A stretch of 64,000 nt of DNA from Cryptomeria japonica (taxonomy: Eukaryota > Streptophyta > Pinopsida > Cupressales > Cupressaceae): assembly GCF_030272615.1 (NCBI RefSeq), contig NC_081415.1, positions 106,467,796 through 106,531,795 on the forward strand, read 5' to 3'. Each line of letters opens with the position of its first letter. Positions within the stretch are counted from its first letter, which is position 1. A program made the position numbers and the translations under genes. This document shows, piece after piece, positions 10,668 to 21,977 of this stretch. The notes below the pieces were generated by a model. The model was not told the DNA's origin, made no database searches, and saw only the letters and a program-made list of their open reading frames with translations.

Positions 10668-13209
10668 ATGCCAGTGCCTATAGCAGATCATCGATTAGAG
10701 CGAGTCCGTCGATGACAACGGCCAAACGACTATGGACCAGCGGTATGTGAATTTGAATTTTTGAATTTTATGCATTTTTGATTGGTTTTTTGCTAAGTCC
10801 AAGTTGAGTCAACACAATAGCACTAAAACTCTATTTTGGCACTATTGTCAACTAAATTAGCGCTTTTGTGCCGCTATGACGCTATTGTATAGTCATTTTA
10901 GCGGTGTGTCAAGTTTAGCACTATTGCACAGATGATTTAGCACTATTGAGTAGTTGATTGAGTGCTTTTGTTGTGAGATGGCACTATTGTATAGTCGATG
11001 TAGCGTTATTGTTTGTTTAGCGCTATAGGGTAGTTGATTTGGTGCGGTTGTCAAAGTATTAGCACTATTGTGTGCAGAGTAGCACTTTTTTTTAAGAATG
11101 TAGATGCCCTAGTGTTATTGAACAAGAATCTCCTGATGCCAATGGTGGATGGATGGAGATGTGAGGTGAGAGTTGTTTTGAACCATAGTAGCCCTGATGA
11201 GACTTAGATCATTAGGATAAATGCCTGTTTGTAGTCTACGTATGCCATGATTGCTTACTTGTTGAGACCCGAAGATACTTGATCAAAGTATCTATTGATA
11301 GTCTAGGTTTAAACTTAAGAAAGTTTGAAATAAAACAACTGATTATGATGGTTGATGCATGTGTGTAGGAGGATCTTCGCGTCTTACAGATGCCCGAGAG
11401 GCATCCTGCCACATAGGTGTTGCGTGATTGTTTGATAGAGGCTAGGGTGGATTACATTGTAGCAATTGGCCTATATGATGTGATGTATATGTCTGTGATT
11501 CGGATGAATCACGGGTTGATCACAACATTGGTAGAGCAATGGGAAAGTGAGACATGTACGTTTCACTTAGTGCAGGGGGAGATGACAGTTACACTGGAGG
11601 ATGTATGGTGCATCCTGCACATTCCCATTCAAGGAGAGCTGGTGACGTATGACCGAGCATGGGGGACATCAACAATGCAGAGATTCTTTGATGAGGATGT
11701 CTTCATTAGTGATGGGTTAGTAGCTTGGGAGGATATAGCAGCGCTGTATGAGCCATTACCATCTATACTATCAAGGATTGTTGGGGGATTGCTATGTCTA
11801 GATCGATGATCGCATGGACTTGTCATTGGTTGGGGTCAAGTGATCGAGTAGATGATGACAGAGGGTACTCGGACTGCATGGGGATCATGCGTGCTATTGC
11901 ACTTATATTGGGAGCTACATGAGGTAGTATACCGAGAGGTGGGCTCGTTGGGAGTAGGGATCACTTTGCTTCATATTTGGGCATGGGAGCACTTACCTGT
12001 TACCCGACCCGTTAGTTTGAGATTCCAAGCAGTGGACCAGCCATATGTATACATGTACAGAGGTATGATGAGTTAGCCCCACCTAGGGAAGTTAGAGTGG
12101 TGGTGACAGGCACTGGATGATTTGGATACTGTGATCCGGAGGCCGTATATGGAGTGCGAGCCATGAGAGGATGATGCAGAGGCTTTGCCTATGTGTTCAT
12201 GACATGATACCTCATTGGTAGGACAACCTACAATGTGGAGAAATAGCTTCCTGGTAGAGTTCTGAGATAGTTTGGGTGGAGGCAGGCATTGCCTAGTGGA
12301 TCGGGAGAGTATGCTAGGTTGGTCCGAGAGAGGTTCCTATGGGGACCCGTGTTACCATATGATCAGGTACTAGCAGAGTTCCACATGTTACACGTGAGAC
12401 CATGGCAAATGAGGCTAGGGATGGTAGATGCAGGGGTGACAGAGGAGTATATACAGTATATCACCACACATTAGATTCCTTGGATATCCAATCCAGCAGA
12501 GCCTATTCCATCCTTCGAGGAGGAGGGGAGATAGAGACAGAGGAGGAGAGGAGGTCGTAGAGTAGTAGGTGGATGAGGGAGAGGGGATGGTGGTGGTGGG
12601 GAAGGAGGAGGTGGTGATGGAGGAGGAGGAGGAGGGGGTGGGGGTTTTGGAGGGGGTGGTGGATTTGGAGGTGGAGGTGGGGGTGGTGGACCGTTATAGT
12701 AGAGAGGGAGAGGTGGGTAGCCATTGCGGCTTTCTTAGGGACCTTTGATGCAGGGAGGCATGAGATTAGGTGGTAAGGATGCCGGTGAGGGACAGGTACT
12801 TATGGAGACAAGGGAGGAAGCCACTCGAGAGGGAGGCACTAGAGAGGCAGCCATTGGAGAGGGAGCCACTGGAGAGGCACCGATGGATATGGGGGAGGGA
12901 GAGATAGGTGGTGGAGATTTGCAAGATCATATGATACTAGTTTTACAGACTCGACTAGAGGATATGGAGGTAGAGGTAGCAGCTAGAGATGTGCAACTCT
13001 TTGCACGAGAGTCAGAGTTGACTGTAGTGTTGTGGGAGAGAGATCAGGTCCTAGATAGGGTGATCCAGTTACAGGAGAGAGTGTGGGCCTTGGAGGGAGT
13101 GAAGGGACAGGGGCCTTCTATGGATGCATTGGCGAGGGAGTTAGGGAGAGCAGGTGCAGAGGTGGATGACTGGCGGGGGTTATATGAGCAAGAGGTGCCA
13201 TCTAGTTGA
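10668..13209 (+). pseudogene. Plant mobile domain (PMD) gene, antisense within the Tat element, probable intron
   Basis: PMD proteins (the MAIN/MAIL1 and 'phosphatase 7 long form-like' group) are nuclear plant proteins often carried by transposons. Exon 1 is read as 10668-10742 (ATG to GPA, donor GTATGT) and exon 2 from 11369 after 'gtgtgtag'. Both are phase 0, with a 626-bp intron. Exon 2 shows the domain: LITTLVEQWESETCTFHL, GEMTVTLEDVWCILHIPI, GTRTAWGSCVLLHLYWEL and WAWEHLPVTRP, then ERFLWGPVLPYDQV. A glycine-rich stretch at about 12590-12695 follows, then a coiled-coil-like tail (LQTRLEDMEVEVAARDVQLF). It is broken by a TGA in exon 1, by TAG/TGA stops including 11414-11416, 11807-11809 and 12472-12474, and by one frameshift between 12076 and 12289. 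About 640 codons in all. It lies opposite to gag-pol, between integrase and the 3' LTR. The domain call is confident, the intron model moderate. Confidence 0.75.
10815..11110 (+). repeat. Degenerate AGCGCT/AGCACT repeat cluster, 3' side
   Basis: Roughly ten irregular units of the form 'TTTAGCGCTATTGT' or 'TTTAGCACTATTG' lie inside the proposed PMD intron. The same unit in opposite orientation (GACAATAGCGCTAAA) clusters at 36380-36640 next to the primer-binding site. Confidence 0.65.
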
Positions 13210-13662
13210 CGGGCACTGAGTTATTCACAAATGCGTCGAGAGAGATCAGAGCAGTCTTAGAGGATGCAGAGCAGTGGGGGTGTGATGGGTCCTCCATGAT
13301 GAGATAGGTCAGGAGGTGCAGGAGGTAGTGGGGGAGTAGGTGGTGATGGTGGTGCAACATTTGGTTAGAGTGGCATCTGAGAGAGCATTTGTTATGCTTT
13401 GATATTGTCATTTTGGACTATGTCTTGGATGGATCTTTGTAGCCGATGTTTTGGACTTCATTGTACTTTGATACATGCATGTTTTTGGAGAAATGATATG
13501 ATATATGAGGAGATCCCATATTTTGTGATGATATGCATGTTGATATGTATGGATTTATGCAGGATGATGATCTTATGATTTATGCTTAGATGGATAGTTG
13601 TGCTTGCTAGATGTATGCATTGATGAGATGATTCCTATATGTATTTTTAATGATGTGATGCT
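13210..13662 (+). other. Region 3' of the PMD gene within the Tat element
   Basis: The PMD frame continues weakly to about 13310 with stops; after that comes T/G-rich sequence with many 'atgatg' and 'atgcat' steps and no recognisable gene. The last five bases, ATGCT, are the target duplication of the next insertion. Confidence 0.4.
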
Positions 13663-14724
13663 TGTTAGGTCCCAGAGACAACTAAGAGTGGGGGGGGGGG
13701 GTGAATCAGTTGTCTAATAAATTCAAACCAAAAACTAATTAACCAACTTGATACTTAATACCAGTAAACTAGTTAAATATGCCGGTAGATAGTGTTAATA
13801 GTAAATTATTATACCGGTAAGGATTAATGCATGAAACATAAACATAAAGTCATCCACAAAACATAACACCAATATTTGTACGTCGAAACCCTGTAAGGGG
13901 AAAAACCACGGTGGGAAACCTTACCCACAATCAGATGATACTACTGCAGATAGTAAGTGTACATAAATTGGGTCTGCACATGCAGAAAGGCCAACAACCT
14001 AGAGCTCACAGCTCAATCACAAAATGGGAGTCACACTGACTACAGTTGGATGGTTAAATCCAATAAGAATGTACTGCACAAAATAGCATCTTCATATGCC
14101 AGATTCAGTACCGGTGTAATGCTGATATGCTTATACAAAAACCTAGCTTCACCTTCAAATGATGTCTTCATGTATACCTCTTCTTAATCTCACATATACG
14201 TTCACTCAATTCTTTTTCGCATTCCACACTTGATCTTACAAATAAGATCTTACATTTATGCCATACCCTAAGACCAATTTTAGTAGGTCAGCTCTACAAG
14301 ATATTACAATAAAAACATTTTACATACAATATAATATCTGATGCAATAACCGATTAAATATGTCGGCTTAATGCATTTACATCAATAATAAATCATCTCC
14401 ATATTGTGCCATGCTGATCTGGAAAAGATAAACCTACCGGTGTAACCCTAGATAACCCTGGACCTATTTGCCGGTAAAAGCAAATATGCAAATATGAATA
14501 TACCAATGATCAATTCCTCAAAACAAAGTGTCCACACAAAGTCTTCGACATTATCAAGTGTCTTCCATATCATTCCAGGTATCGGTGAACATTATATCCC
14601 ACCGGTGAACCATATACCAGAAACTATGCAATAGTTGCTTGCCGGTGAATGTTGCTGGATCTCCAAAGTGCTTGTTTTCAGTAGGCGTTGACATCAATGA
14701 CAAAACCATACCAAAATAATAACA
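13663..14724. mobile_element. Solo LTR-like insertion with ATGCT duplication
   Basis: It begins TGTTAGGTCCCAGAG, has a long G run near 13691, and ends ATAATAACA. ATGCT flanks it at 13658-13662 and 14725-14729. It contains the 'gggaaaaaccacggtgggaa' stretch that recurs in the 29540-30695 insertion. No internal coding region exists, so it is a solo LTR (1062 bp) or a short non-coding element. Confidence 0.7.
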
Positions 14725-14729
14725 ATGCT

Positions 14730-15181
14730 AACATATGGATGCAGGTTGATGTGCATGATTTGTTGATGTAACACCTTATGTATGTAATGCCATGATGATG
14801 ATGTATTCATAATGAAATGATGCTTATGATGATATAGACAGTATCTTGTACTTTATGTTGATGCGATGATGAGATAATGATATGCAATGATGTTATGATG
14901 TAATGTGTTGAATGAATGATTTATTTATGTAAATGCATCTAGATGGTTTTTAGATTAATGTAATATGGATAAACAAATGTAAAGTACAAATGTTTATATG
15001 ATGATTTTTAAAGGAATGCAGATGGAAAATGTATAAACCAATGTTATGATTTAAATGGTGAAAAATATGACTAAGTGAAATGATAATGTAATGATAATGC
15101 AATTCACGAGTAATGAATAACTGCACCTTAATGCAATTAAAAGGATAATGAATGCATTATAATGAATCATAAATGAAATTG
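14730..15181. repeat. ATGATG/ATGAATG-rich low-complexity region
   Basis: Irregular 'atgatgat' and 'aatgaatgca' tracts. The same composition resumes at 23619-24080, so the inner LTR element split one low-complexity region of the Tat 3' part. No gene seen. Confidence 0.6.
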
Positions 15182-15186
15182 GTTAT

Positions 15187-16820
15187 TGTAGCGTCGTAAA
15201 TTGTATGCACTTGCTAGGGTGGTACAATTTCACACCTAGTTTAGCACCCGCCTTGGCGCATTTTGCATTTTGCATTGCATTTCCCCTTTAGCACTTAATT
15301 AATTAAATTAATTAGGTCTAAGGTTCTATTTCATCATCTTCCACATCATAAAGTTGGGCCCTTTCATTAAAGTGTGCCCTTTTCATTTTATTCCTCCAAT
15401 ACATCATTTAATCCAAAACCCTAATTAGGTCCTATTTTGAACTTGGGGGCTTGATTTCGGGGGTCAAAACATCTCGAAATCACTTGTAACTTTGGGATTC
15501 GCTCTAAAATCATCATATCCAATAGCCCTGAAAATTTGGTGAAAAGTTGTCGGGACCGTGGCGCCCGGAGTGCACACGGTCCCAGACATTTTTCCTAAAA
15601 TTTTAGGAGCATGATCCAATCATAAAATAAAGCTTAAACCCAAGAAATTGGTGGGAGATTCAATCTATAGGTCAGCCAAAAGTTGAAATTAAGACCTAGG
15701 GTTTCATATATAAGAGCTCTCTTTCTTCATTTGAAAGGATCAAAATTTTTTTGGTTTCAGGGACCTTCTATGTAGTGAAAGAGCAGATCTGTGAAGACTT
15801 CAACAACATTCAACATCCATCCATCAAGCATCCATCAATTTCATTCATCCATTTAGGGCTTTGAAGACATTGAAGAGCAATAGGGGATTACCGACTGAAG
15901 ATTGGCTTGTACCCCTCCCTTGGGGTTGGGTATGATTTCATGTTGTTTTCTTGTCTTTGCATAAGCCTCATTATATCATTTGTATTCATGCTTTAGATCA
16001 CTTTGCATCTTGATTTGGAGAATTTACATTATCATTTACAAGCAATTAGGGTTTACTTTCTAGGTTGCTCTAGTTTGCTTACTTGCATTTTAGGATCTTG
16101 CACACACACAAGGTCTGCACACACACTACTTTACAATACAACTTGGCTATTCGTGGAGGTGGAAATCACCAAAGCGGGGGTTTGACTAAGGCAAAACCCT
16201 ATATAGCCTCCCAACACAGCTTTTCAGATACAAGTGCAGATTTCGGGATTCGGACGACGCCGCAAGTTGCAGATCCGGTAGAAGCAGACGGAAACCGAGC
16301 AACACACCAAATTTCAGAGTAAAAGACCAAGACAGGGGCGTGGGGCACCCTGGTCCTGCCAGGACAGGGGTGCTGGGCGCCCTGGTCCCTCTGTCAGACA
16401 GCAAGTTTTCAGCACTTTTCGACAGCTTTCAGGTTGCCAAAAACAATAGTTTCAGGAGCAGAATCAGGACAGTGGCACCTGCACCCCCATCTTGAACCTT
16501 TTCACTCAGATTTTAACACCGGGTATGCATTTGCATTCTTGCCTTGTCCTTGTGTTTACAGCTTTCCATTATTTAATCTCAATTCTACAAATCTTGCTAT
16601 TAGTTCATACTTGCACTTTAGGGTTAGGATTGAACTTGCATTCTTCTATCTATCATTTGCAACAAAGGAACAGAAATCCTAATAGGTAGCCCGTGGGTCT
16701 CTCTTCCACAAAAAGAAGTAGCCAATTGTGTGATACCTCTAGGCTCTTTCGTATTCCACAATGTGTGTCAAAAGGTAGGATTAGGGCATGTTGGCCTAGT
16801 CTCGCTTTTTCCCCCACACA
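15187..16820 (+). repeat. 5' LTR of inner element
   Basis: Near-identical to 21978-23613 with scattered substitutions. It starts 'tgtagcgtcgtaaattg' and ends 'cccccacaca'. A TATATAAG box is at 15707-15714. Confidence 0.95.
15707..15714 (+). promoter_or_regulatory. TATA box in inner 5' LTR
   Basis: TATATAAG in 'catatataagagctctc', conserved at 22498-22505 in the other LTR. This is the likely RNA polymerase II promoter of the inner element. Confidence 0.6.
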
Positions 16821-16823
16821 TTT

Positions 16824-16843
16824 TGGTGAACCTGACGTGAACC
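16824..16843 (+). promoter_or_regulatory. Primer-binding site of inner element
   Basis: It reads TGGTGAACCTGACGTGAACC, three bases after the LTR end. TGG pairs with a tRNA CCA tail. The minus-strand PBS of the outer element (TGGTGAACCCGATGTGAATC) is the same type. Which tRNA is the primer was not determined. Confidence 0.75.
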
Positions 16844-17023
16844 TTATTATTGCTTTCTCTTGCATTGCATTTGTTAGATCTAGATCTAGATTTAGTGTAC
16901 TTCATTTAAGTTTCATTTTTTCATTAAAAAAAAAAAAAGGAAAAAAAAGAAAAAAAAAAGGGAAAAGAAAGAGTGTGTTTCTTTGCATTGTGTGTCTAAG
17001 TTTTATGTAATTTTTATTTCAAA

Positions 17024-19975
17024 ATGTCAGATTTTTATTTGCATAGCCAAGATGAATTAGATGAAGCCTTAGATGAGTTTTTGAACCCTAAAGATACCAA
17101 ACCTTCATTTTACCAAAAACTCATAAACATTGTTACTATGCCATTTCTTTGTGATGAGAAAAATAAGTCGAATGATTACTCTCAAGGGTACATTCCTATC
17201 AGCTCTTCCACTAAATCTAGTAACATGGTTGTTTTCAATGATCCCCTCTATGAAGAGTTGTCTCCTGTTGAATCAAAAGATAAACCTTTTAATAGATATG
17301 ATCATGCTTTGTTGGATGATGCCCTTGATGACTTTGTGTCTCCTAAAAAACACTCCCTTCATGAGGATCCTTTTGTGCAAGAAGATGACATTATCCCTAC
17401 ATTTCCTAGTCATGGCATTTTCTTTTCCAACAAAATTCCCACTAGAGATGATGAATTAATGATAAATGCTTACCCTTCTCCTAAAGTTGGTCTTACCCAT
17501 AAGCATCCCTTAGAGAAAGAAGATGAAATAATAAGAAATTTCCTTAATTCTCTCTCCCCTAAAGATCATATTGAACATATTTTGAGGAAAGAGGATGAGT
17601 TTAACACATCTATTGATGCTCTCCCTCCTAAGGATGAGGAATTAATAAACAATGTTATCTCCTCTCCCGAAATTGACAATACTTCAAACATTCCTTTCAA
17701 CCACTTCACTATTTGGGATGAACCATTAGAAGAAGGTGTAGATTATTCTCTATCCCATGAGAGAACCCTAGCCAAAGGGGATGAAATCAAGATTGAAAAC
17801 TCACTTGATAGTTTCTCACCTTCCTTGAATCTCAATTATTCTCCCTCTAAAAATAAAGCATCTCCCTCTCCTCAACTTGGTTCTACTCATAAGGACACCC
17901 TAGTTCAAAACAAGATGGTTAACATCTCTTTCAAAGATCTCCCTCTCAAAAGTGAGACTTTAGAGAGTAATGTTGATCCTTCTCCTAGAGAGTTTATTCC
18001 CCATGTAGATCCTTTGATGATAGAGGATGATATGACCTTTCCTAGTATTACTCTTCCTACTAGAACATCAATGCCTACCCCTTGTCTCTCTCCTAAAATT
18101 GATTTAATCCGTGATTAGATTTTAGTGCAAGAGAAGACTATCAATAATTCTTCCAACACTTTTGTTCATTCCTCTAAACCATCCTCAATCAATTTGATAC
18201 ATGTGAATGAAACACCTAACAAACCTCTCTTCACTGTCCAAGGTGCTTGTCCTTCTCAAAATTCTCAACCTTTAAATAAGCCTATCTTAGTGATTCAAGG
18301 TGGTTATGCTAATGATTCTTTTTGCACTCCTAAGAAACCTATTATTACTGTGCAAGGAGGTTATTCTACTAAGAGCCCTTATGAGTATGCTAAGCAACTG
18401 ACTAGAGAGAGTTATAATGCGGTTGCTCATACCTATAACACAAGAAACAATAGGCAACCTAATCCTCCTCCAGTTATCCCAACTTCACTTCCCCCTTCCC
18501 AACCTATTCTTCCACAAGTTCCACGTATTTCACAAGTTATTGGTAAGGAATATGATCTCATAGAACAACTTAAAGCTACCCTTGCTAAGATATCCCTTTG
18601 GGATTTGATCCAAACTTCTTCTGCTCATCATGGAATGTTACAAGATGCCTTGAAAGATTTGAATGTTCCTCCACCTAATACATCTAGTAATATAGTGTCT
18701 TTGGTTAACTCTGTGATGAATCCTAAAGCTCAAATTGTGTTTACTCAAGATGAATTGCCTACTAGTGAAATTCAACATCAATATGATCCCTTGATGGTTG
18801 TGGTTATCATAAATGACACTGCTATAAGACGAACACTGGTAGATAATGGCTCTGGCTTTAATGTGTGTAGCATTAATCTATTGCATAAGATGAATGTGGA
18901 TACATCCCTTATTGAGCTTGACTCTTTTCCCATTCGAGGCTTTGATAATGTGGCTAAGTCTTCATTAGGTATTATCACCTTACTCGTCATAGTGGGACCT
19001 GTTACTTTGCTTACTCCTATCCATGTTATGTCGGGAAATATAACATACAACTTGTTATTAAGGAGACCTTGGATTCACAGTATGCAAGCTGTCCCCTCTA
19101 CATTGCATAGACAAGTTAAATTTATTTATAACAATAAGACATATACCTTGATAGGTGATACTAATTTTCAAGCTTGTTTGCAAACATCTACTTCCAAAGG
19201 GAGTTCTTCTAAATCTTCCTCTTCTAGTGATGACTCTTTAAACAAGATACCTATGGATGAATCATCACCCTCTGATAATCAAAATTCTTTGGATGAGTCT
19301 GAAGTTCTTGAAGAAGATTCTTCTCAACTTGAATCTACACATGAAAAGGCTTTTGATCCTGAGAAGGCTCTCTTAGATGATGATTGGGGATCTTTAGACT
19401 TTAACCCTACTTTTGTAGGAGAATATAGAGTGCCTAAGATTGAGAAGGGAAAATCTAAGTAAGAAACTAAAGAGAAGCCCACTTTGTCTAAGCAATTCAA
19501 TAACAACTTTGTGGCTACCTCCGATTCAAAAAACTCTTCAACATCTTCCTCTAATACAAATAGCACTAAGACCTATGGGGCATCACCATCTCTTTCTAAT
19601 TTAGCATCCCTTTATGGTCATGGTTTTCACATTTTGGCTAAGAGTGGCTATAGTGGAAATGGTTGTGGCACAAATGAACAAGGAATTAAAGTTCCTTTAG
19701 AACATAACATGCATGAATATTCATTTGGACTTGGATATAATCTTTCTAAGCCCACCAAAGTATCTAAAAGACCATCTCTCAATGTGAATGCTATATTTAA
19801 TAGTGATGATGATCTCACTTCAACTAAATCATCTTCTACTTCTATCAACTCTCATTCCCCTCATAAGGAAATCTTGGCGATGAACAAATCTCTTTATGAC
19901 TCCCCTCAAATTTCTAATTCCACTTATGAATCTTTATCTCCTATTCATCATAAAGTCCTTTCCCCCCAGGGATAA
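17024..19975 (+). pseudogene. Acidic repeat / aspartic protease / G-patch polyprotein, two internal stops
   Basis: One frame of about 983 codons, broken only by TAG at 18116-18118 and TAA at 19460-19462. Residues 1 to about 365 are acidic and repeat a loose unit (SPK..., H..PL, EDE, LPPKDEELINN). Three short repeats of the type KPI-x2-VQGGY follow (about 18220-18370). Next comes a YDLIEQL segment equivalent to the region before the protease in the outer element. The protease motif is RRTLVDNGSGFNVCS, near 18830, with RRPWIHSMQAVPSTLH behind it. A G-patch lies at about 19610-19735 (LAKSGYSGNGCGTNEQG, then GLGYN). No capsid domain or CCHC knuckle was found. The protease and G-patch calls are strong; the role of the acidic N-terminus is unknown. 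Confidence 0.85.
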
Positions 19976-21963
19976 GGCTCTAATAAATTACACTCATCCC
20001 TCTTCTAAGATTTCTTGTGACTTTTCTTCTTCAATTTTATACATGTTTTTGATCTCACTTATAGTTGAGCATTTAGCATGTCATATTCAAATACCTCATT
20101 CAGTCTATCATGTCTTTAAATAACATTAATGGCTATTATGTTGCTCATCATTATGTGACATTGGTAGCTCATTTACTGGGGGCTCATTGTCATTCATGAT
20201 GGTACAATTTCAAGTGCAATCATATTTTTGAAGCAACATAATAGCCTAATTTTCTATGTTATCTCTTGTTCCTATGGGGACAAGAGTGATTTCATACATC
20301 TCTTCTTTTTATGATTAAAATTTCCCTTTGGGGTAATAGTGTGGAAATATTGGTCATCTTTTCTTTAGAATCCTCTTTTCCTAGATATGGGAGAAGATGT
20401 GTATTCTCTTTCTTATCCTACCCACTTCTTGTGAGGAACATTTTACATACACTAATGTCTTGCTTGCATGAACTCATGTGAGTATGTAGTACATTTTGCT
20501 TATGTCTAAATCTCTCCCTAGAAGATTGTGTAAGTCCTTCTCATTGTCCTTATCCTTGGGAGGCAATGATCTTTCCTTATTTTTATCTAAGGATCCACTT
20601 TTTCCTATTTTGTGGATGGTGTGAACTTTATTACTTGATGTTATTCCTTGTATGCATTTGTTGTTGTTTGTTCAAGGATTCTCTCTTACAAGAGGTGTAA
20701 GTCCTTGACTACAACCTCTTTTGCACTTCGTAAAATACATCCATAATGAATTCACTCTCCCAATTGGGTTAAAGTGTCATCCGAAGGAAGTATTGCATTC
20801 TTATTCTCTTCTTTGTCTTATTCTAGAAGATGTTATATTTGTCTAAGACAATTCCTCTCGGGGATAGGTGTCTTTTGTACAAAGATCTCTTCTCCTCTAA
20901 GGATCTCCTTTACACATACTACAAGATATCCCTTTTCAACTATCTTATCCTTGCTTAAAGAGTGCAAAACTCTCTTGCTTGGATCTATGACATTGTTGCA
21001 TTTTTGGGGTATCTTCTTTTGTGATGAAGGTAGTTATCCTTGTTCTACTTTGCTTATGACATAAACATTACACTTTTTGAGCAATGGGTCATTCTCGGAA
21101 CCAGAGCATAGACTCTTAGAGCGAGATGTCTCCATTGTTCTTTTATGCAAGGTGATTATTCTCGAAACCAGAGCACAGACTCTTAGAGCGAGATGTCACA
21201 CTTTTGTACTATACATATACAGGTTGTAGCATACTTGGGCATAGACTCCTATGAGGTTCTTCTAACCTCCCTTACACACACATGCACGAGGTTGAGTGGA
21301 ACTAGCGGCATAAGGCTAGACTTTCTCACTCTCCTCCCTTACATGGATCACCTAGACAGACTCTAGGGGCTAGTTTTCCATGTCCTTTTCCCATGGATCA
21401 CCTAGACAAGATCTAGGGGGGAGAAGTCCATGTTTTCTCTCTCACTATTCTTCTCATGGATCACCAATGTGTGTATTCATGCTTTTTTCCTTTCTTTTCT
21501 TCTCTTTGCATTTTGTTTCCATTTACATCCCTCATCTTGTGTTAGAGAACTCTCAAATCCTCACACTCTTTGTTGTGTTGGAATTGAGATTTAGTCCTCT
21601 TTCTTACCAAATGATTCTCCATTAGTTTTTGATCTCATATCAAATCTTCTTGTGAGCATTTTTCATCAATATTATTTAACAATTCAAAGTGGTAAACATG
21701 ATACCTTGTTTCAACTCACTAAAATTAGCAAGCCGAAACAGGGGGGGGCATATAGCTACCCTCAAATTTTCATCACCTTCCTTAGTAAGCATTAGGTGAT
21801 TTTGTGATCTAACATGTGGTTTTGTAGGTTGTGGTTCTTAACTGAGTACTGCAGATACCGCTGGGGGCTTCGTTCGACAAACTTATGGATATATCCTTTT
21901 TCAAATAATGTTTACTTTCCTGTACTTTAGCTTGCATATGCACATAGTACTCATATGACCCCT
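19976..21963 (+). other. 3' non-coding region of inner element with short repeats
   Basis: No gene seen. A 40-bp unit containing 'ccagagca(t/c)agactctta' occurs at 21091-21130 and 21158-21197. 'catggatcacctagaca' occurs at 21342 and 21392, with a shorter version at 21455. These may be regulatory or packaging sequences, but nothing in the sequence proves it. Confidence 0.5.
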
Positions 21964-21977
21964 AAAGTGGGGCTAAA
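21964..21977 (+). promoter_or_regulatory. Polypurine tract of inner element
   Basis: AAAGTGGGGCTAAA abuts the 3' LTR start TGTAGC. It resembles the tract of the outer element. Confidence 0.75.

Noticed and set aside
12503-12724. His/Leu/Pro-rich minus-strand open frame
   Set aside because: It is the reverse strand of the Gly-rich PMD segment.
16003-16404. Open frames inside the inner LTRs, repeated at 22794-23196
   Set aside because: They occur in both LTR copies on both strands, shift frame between copies and lack any domain; LTR composition explains them.
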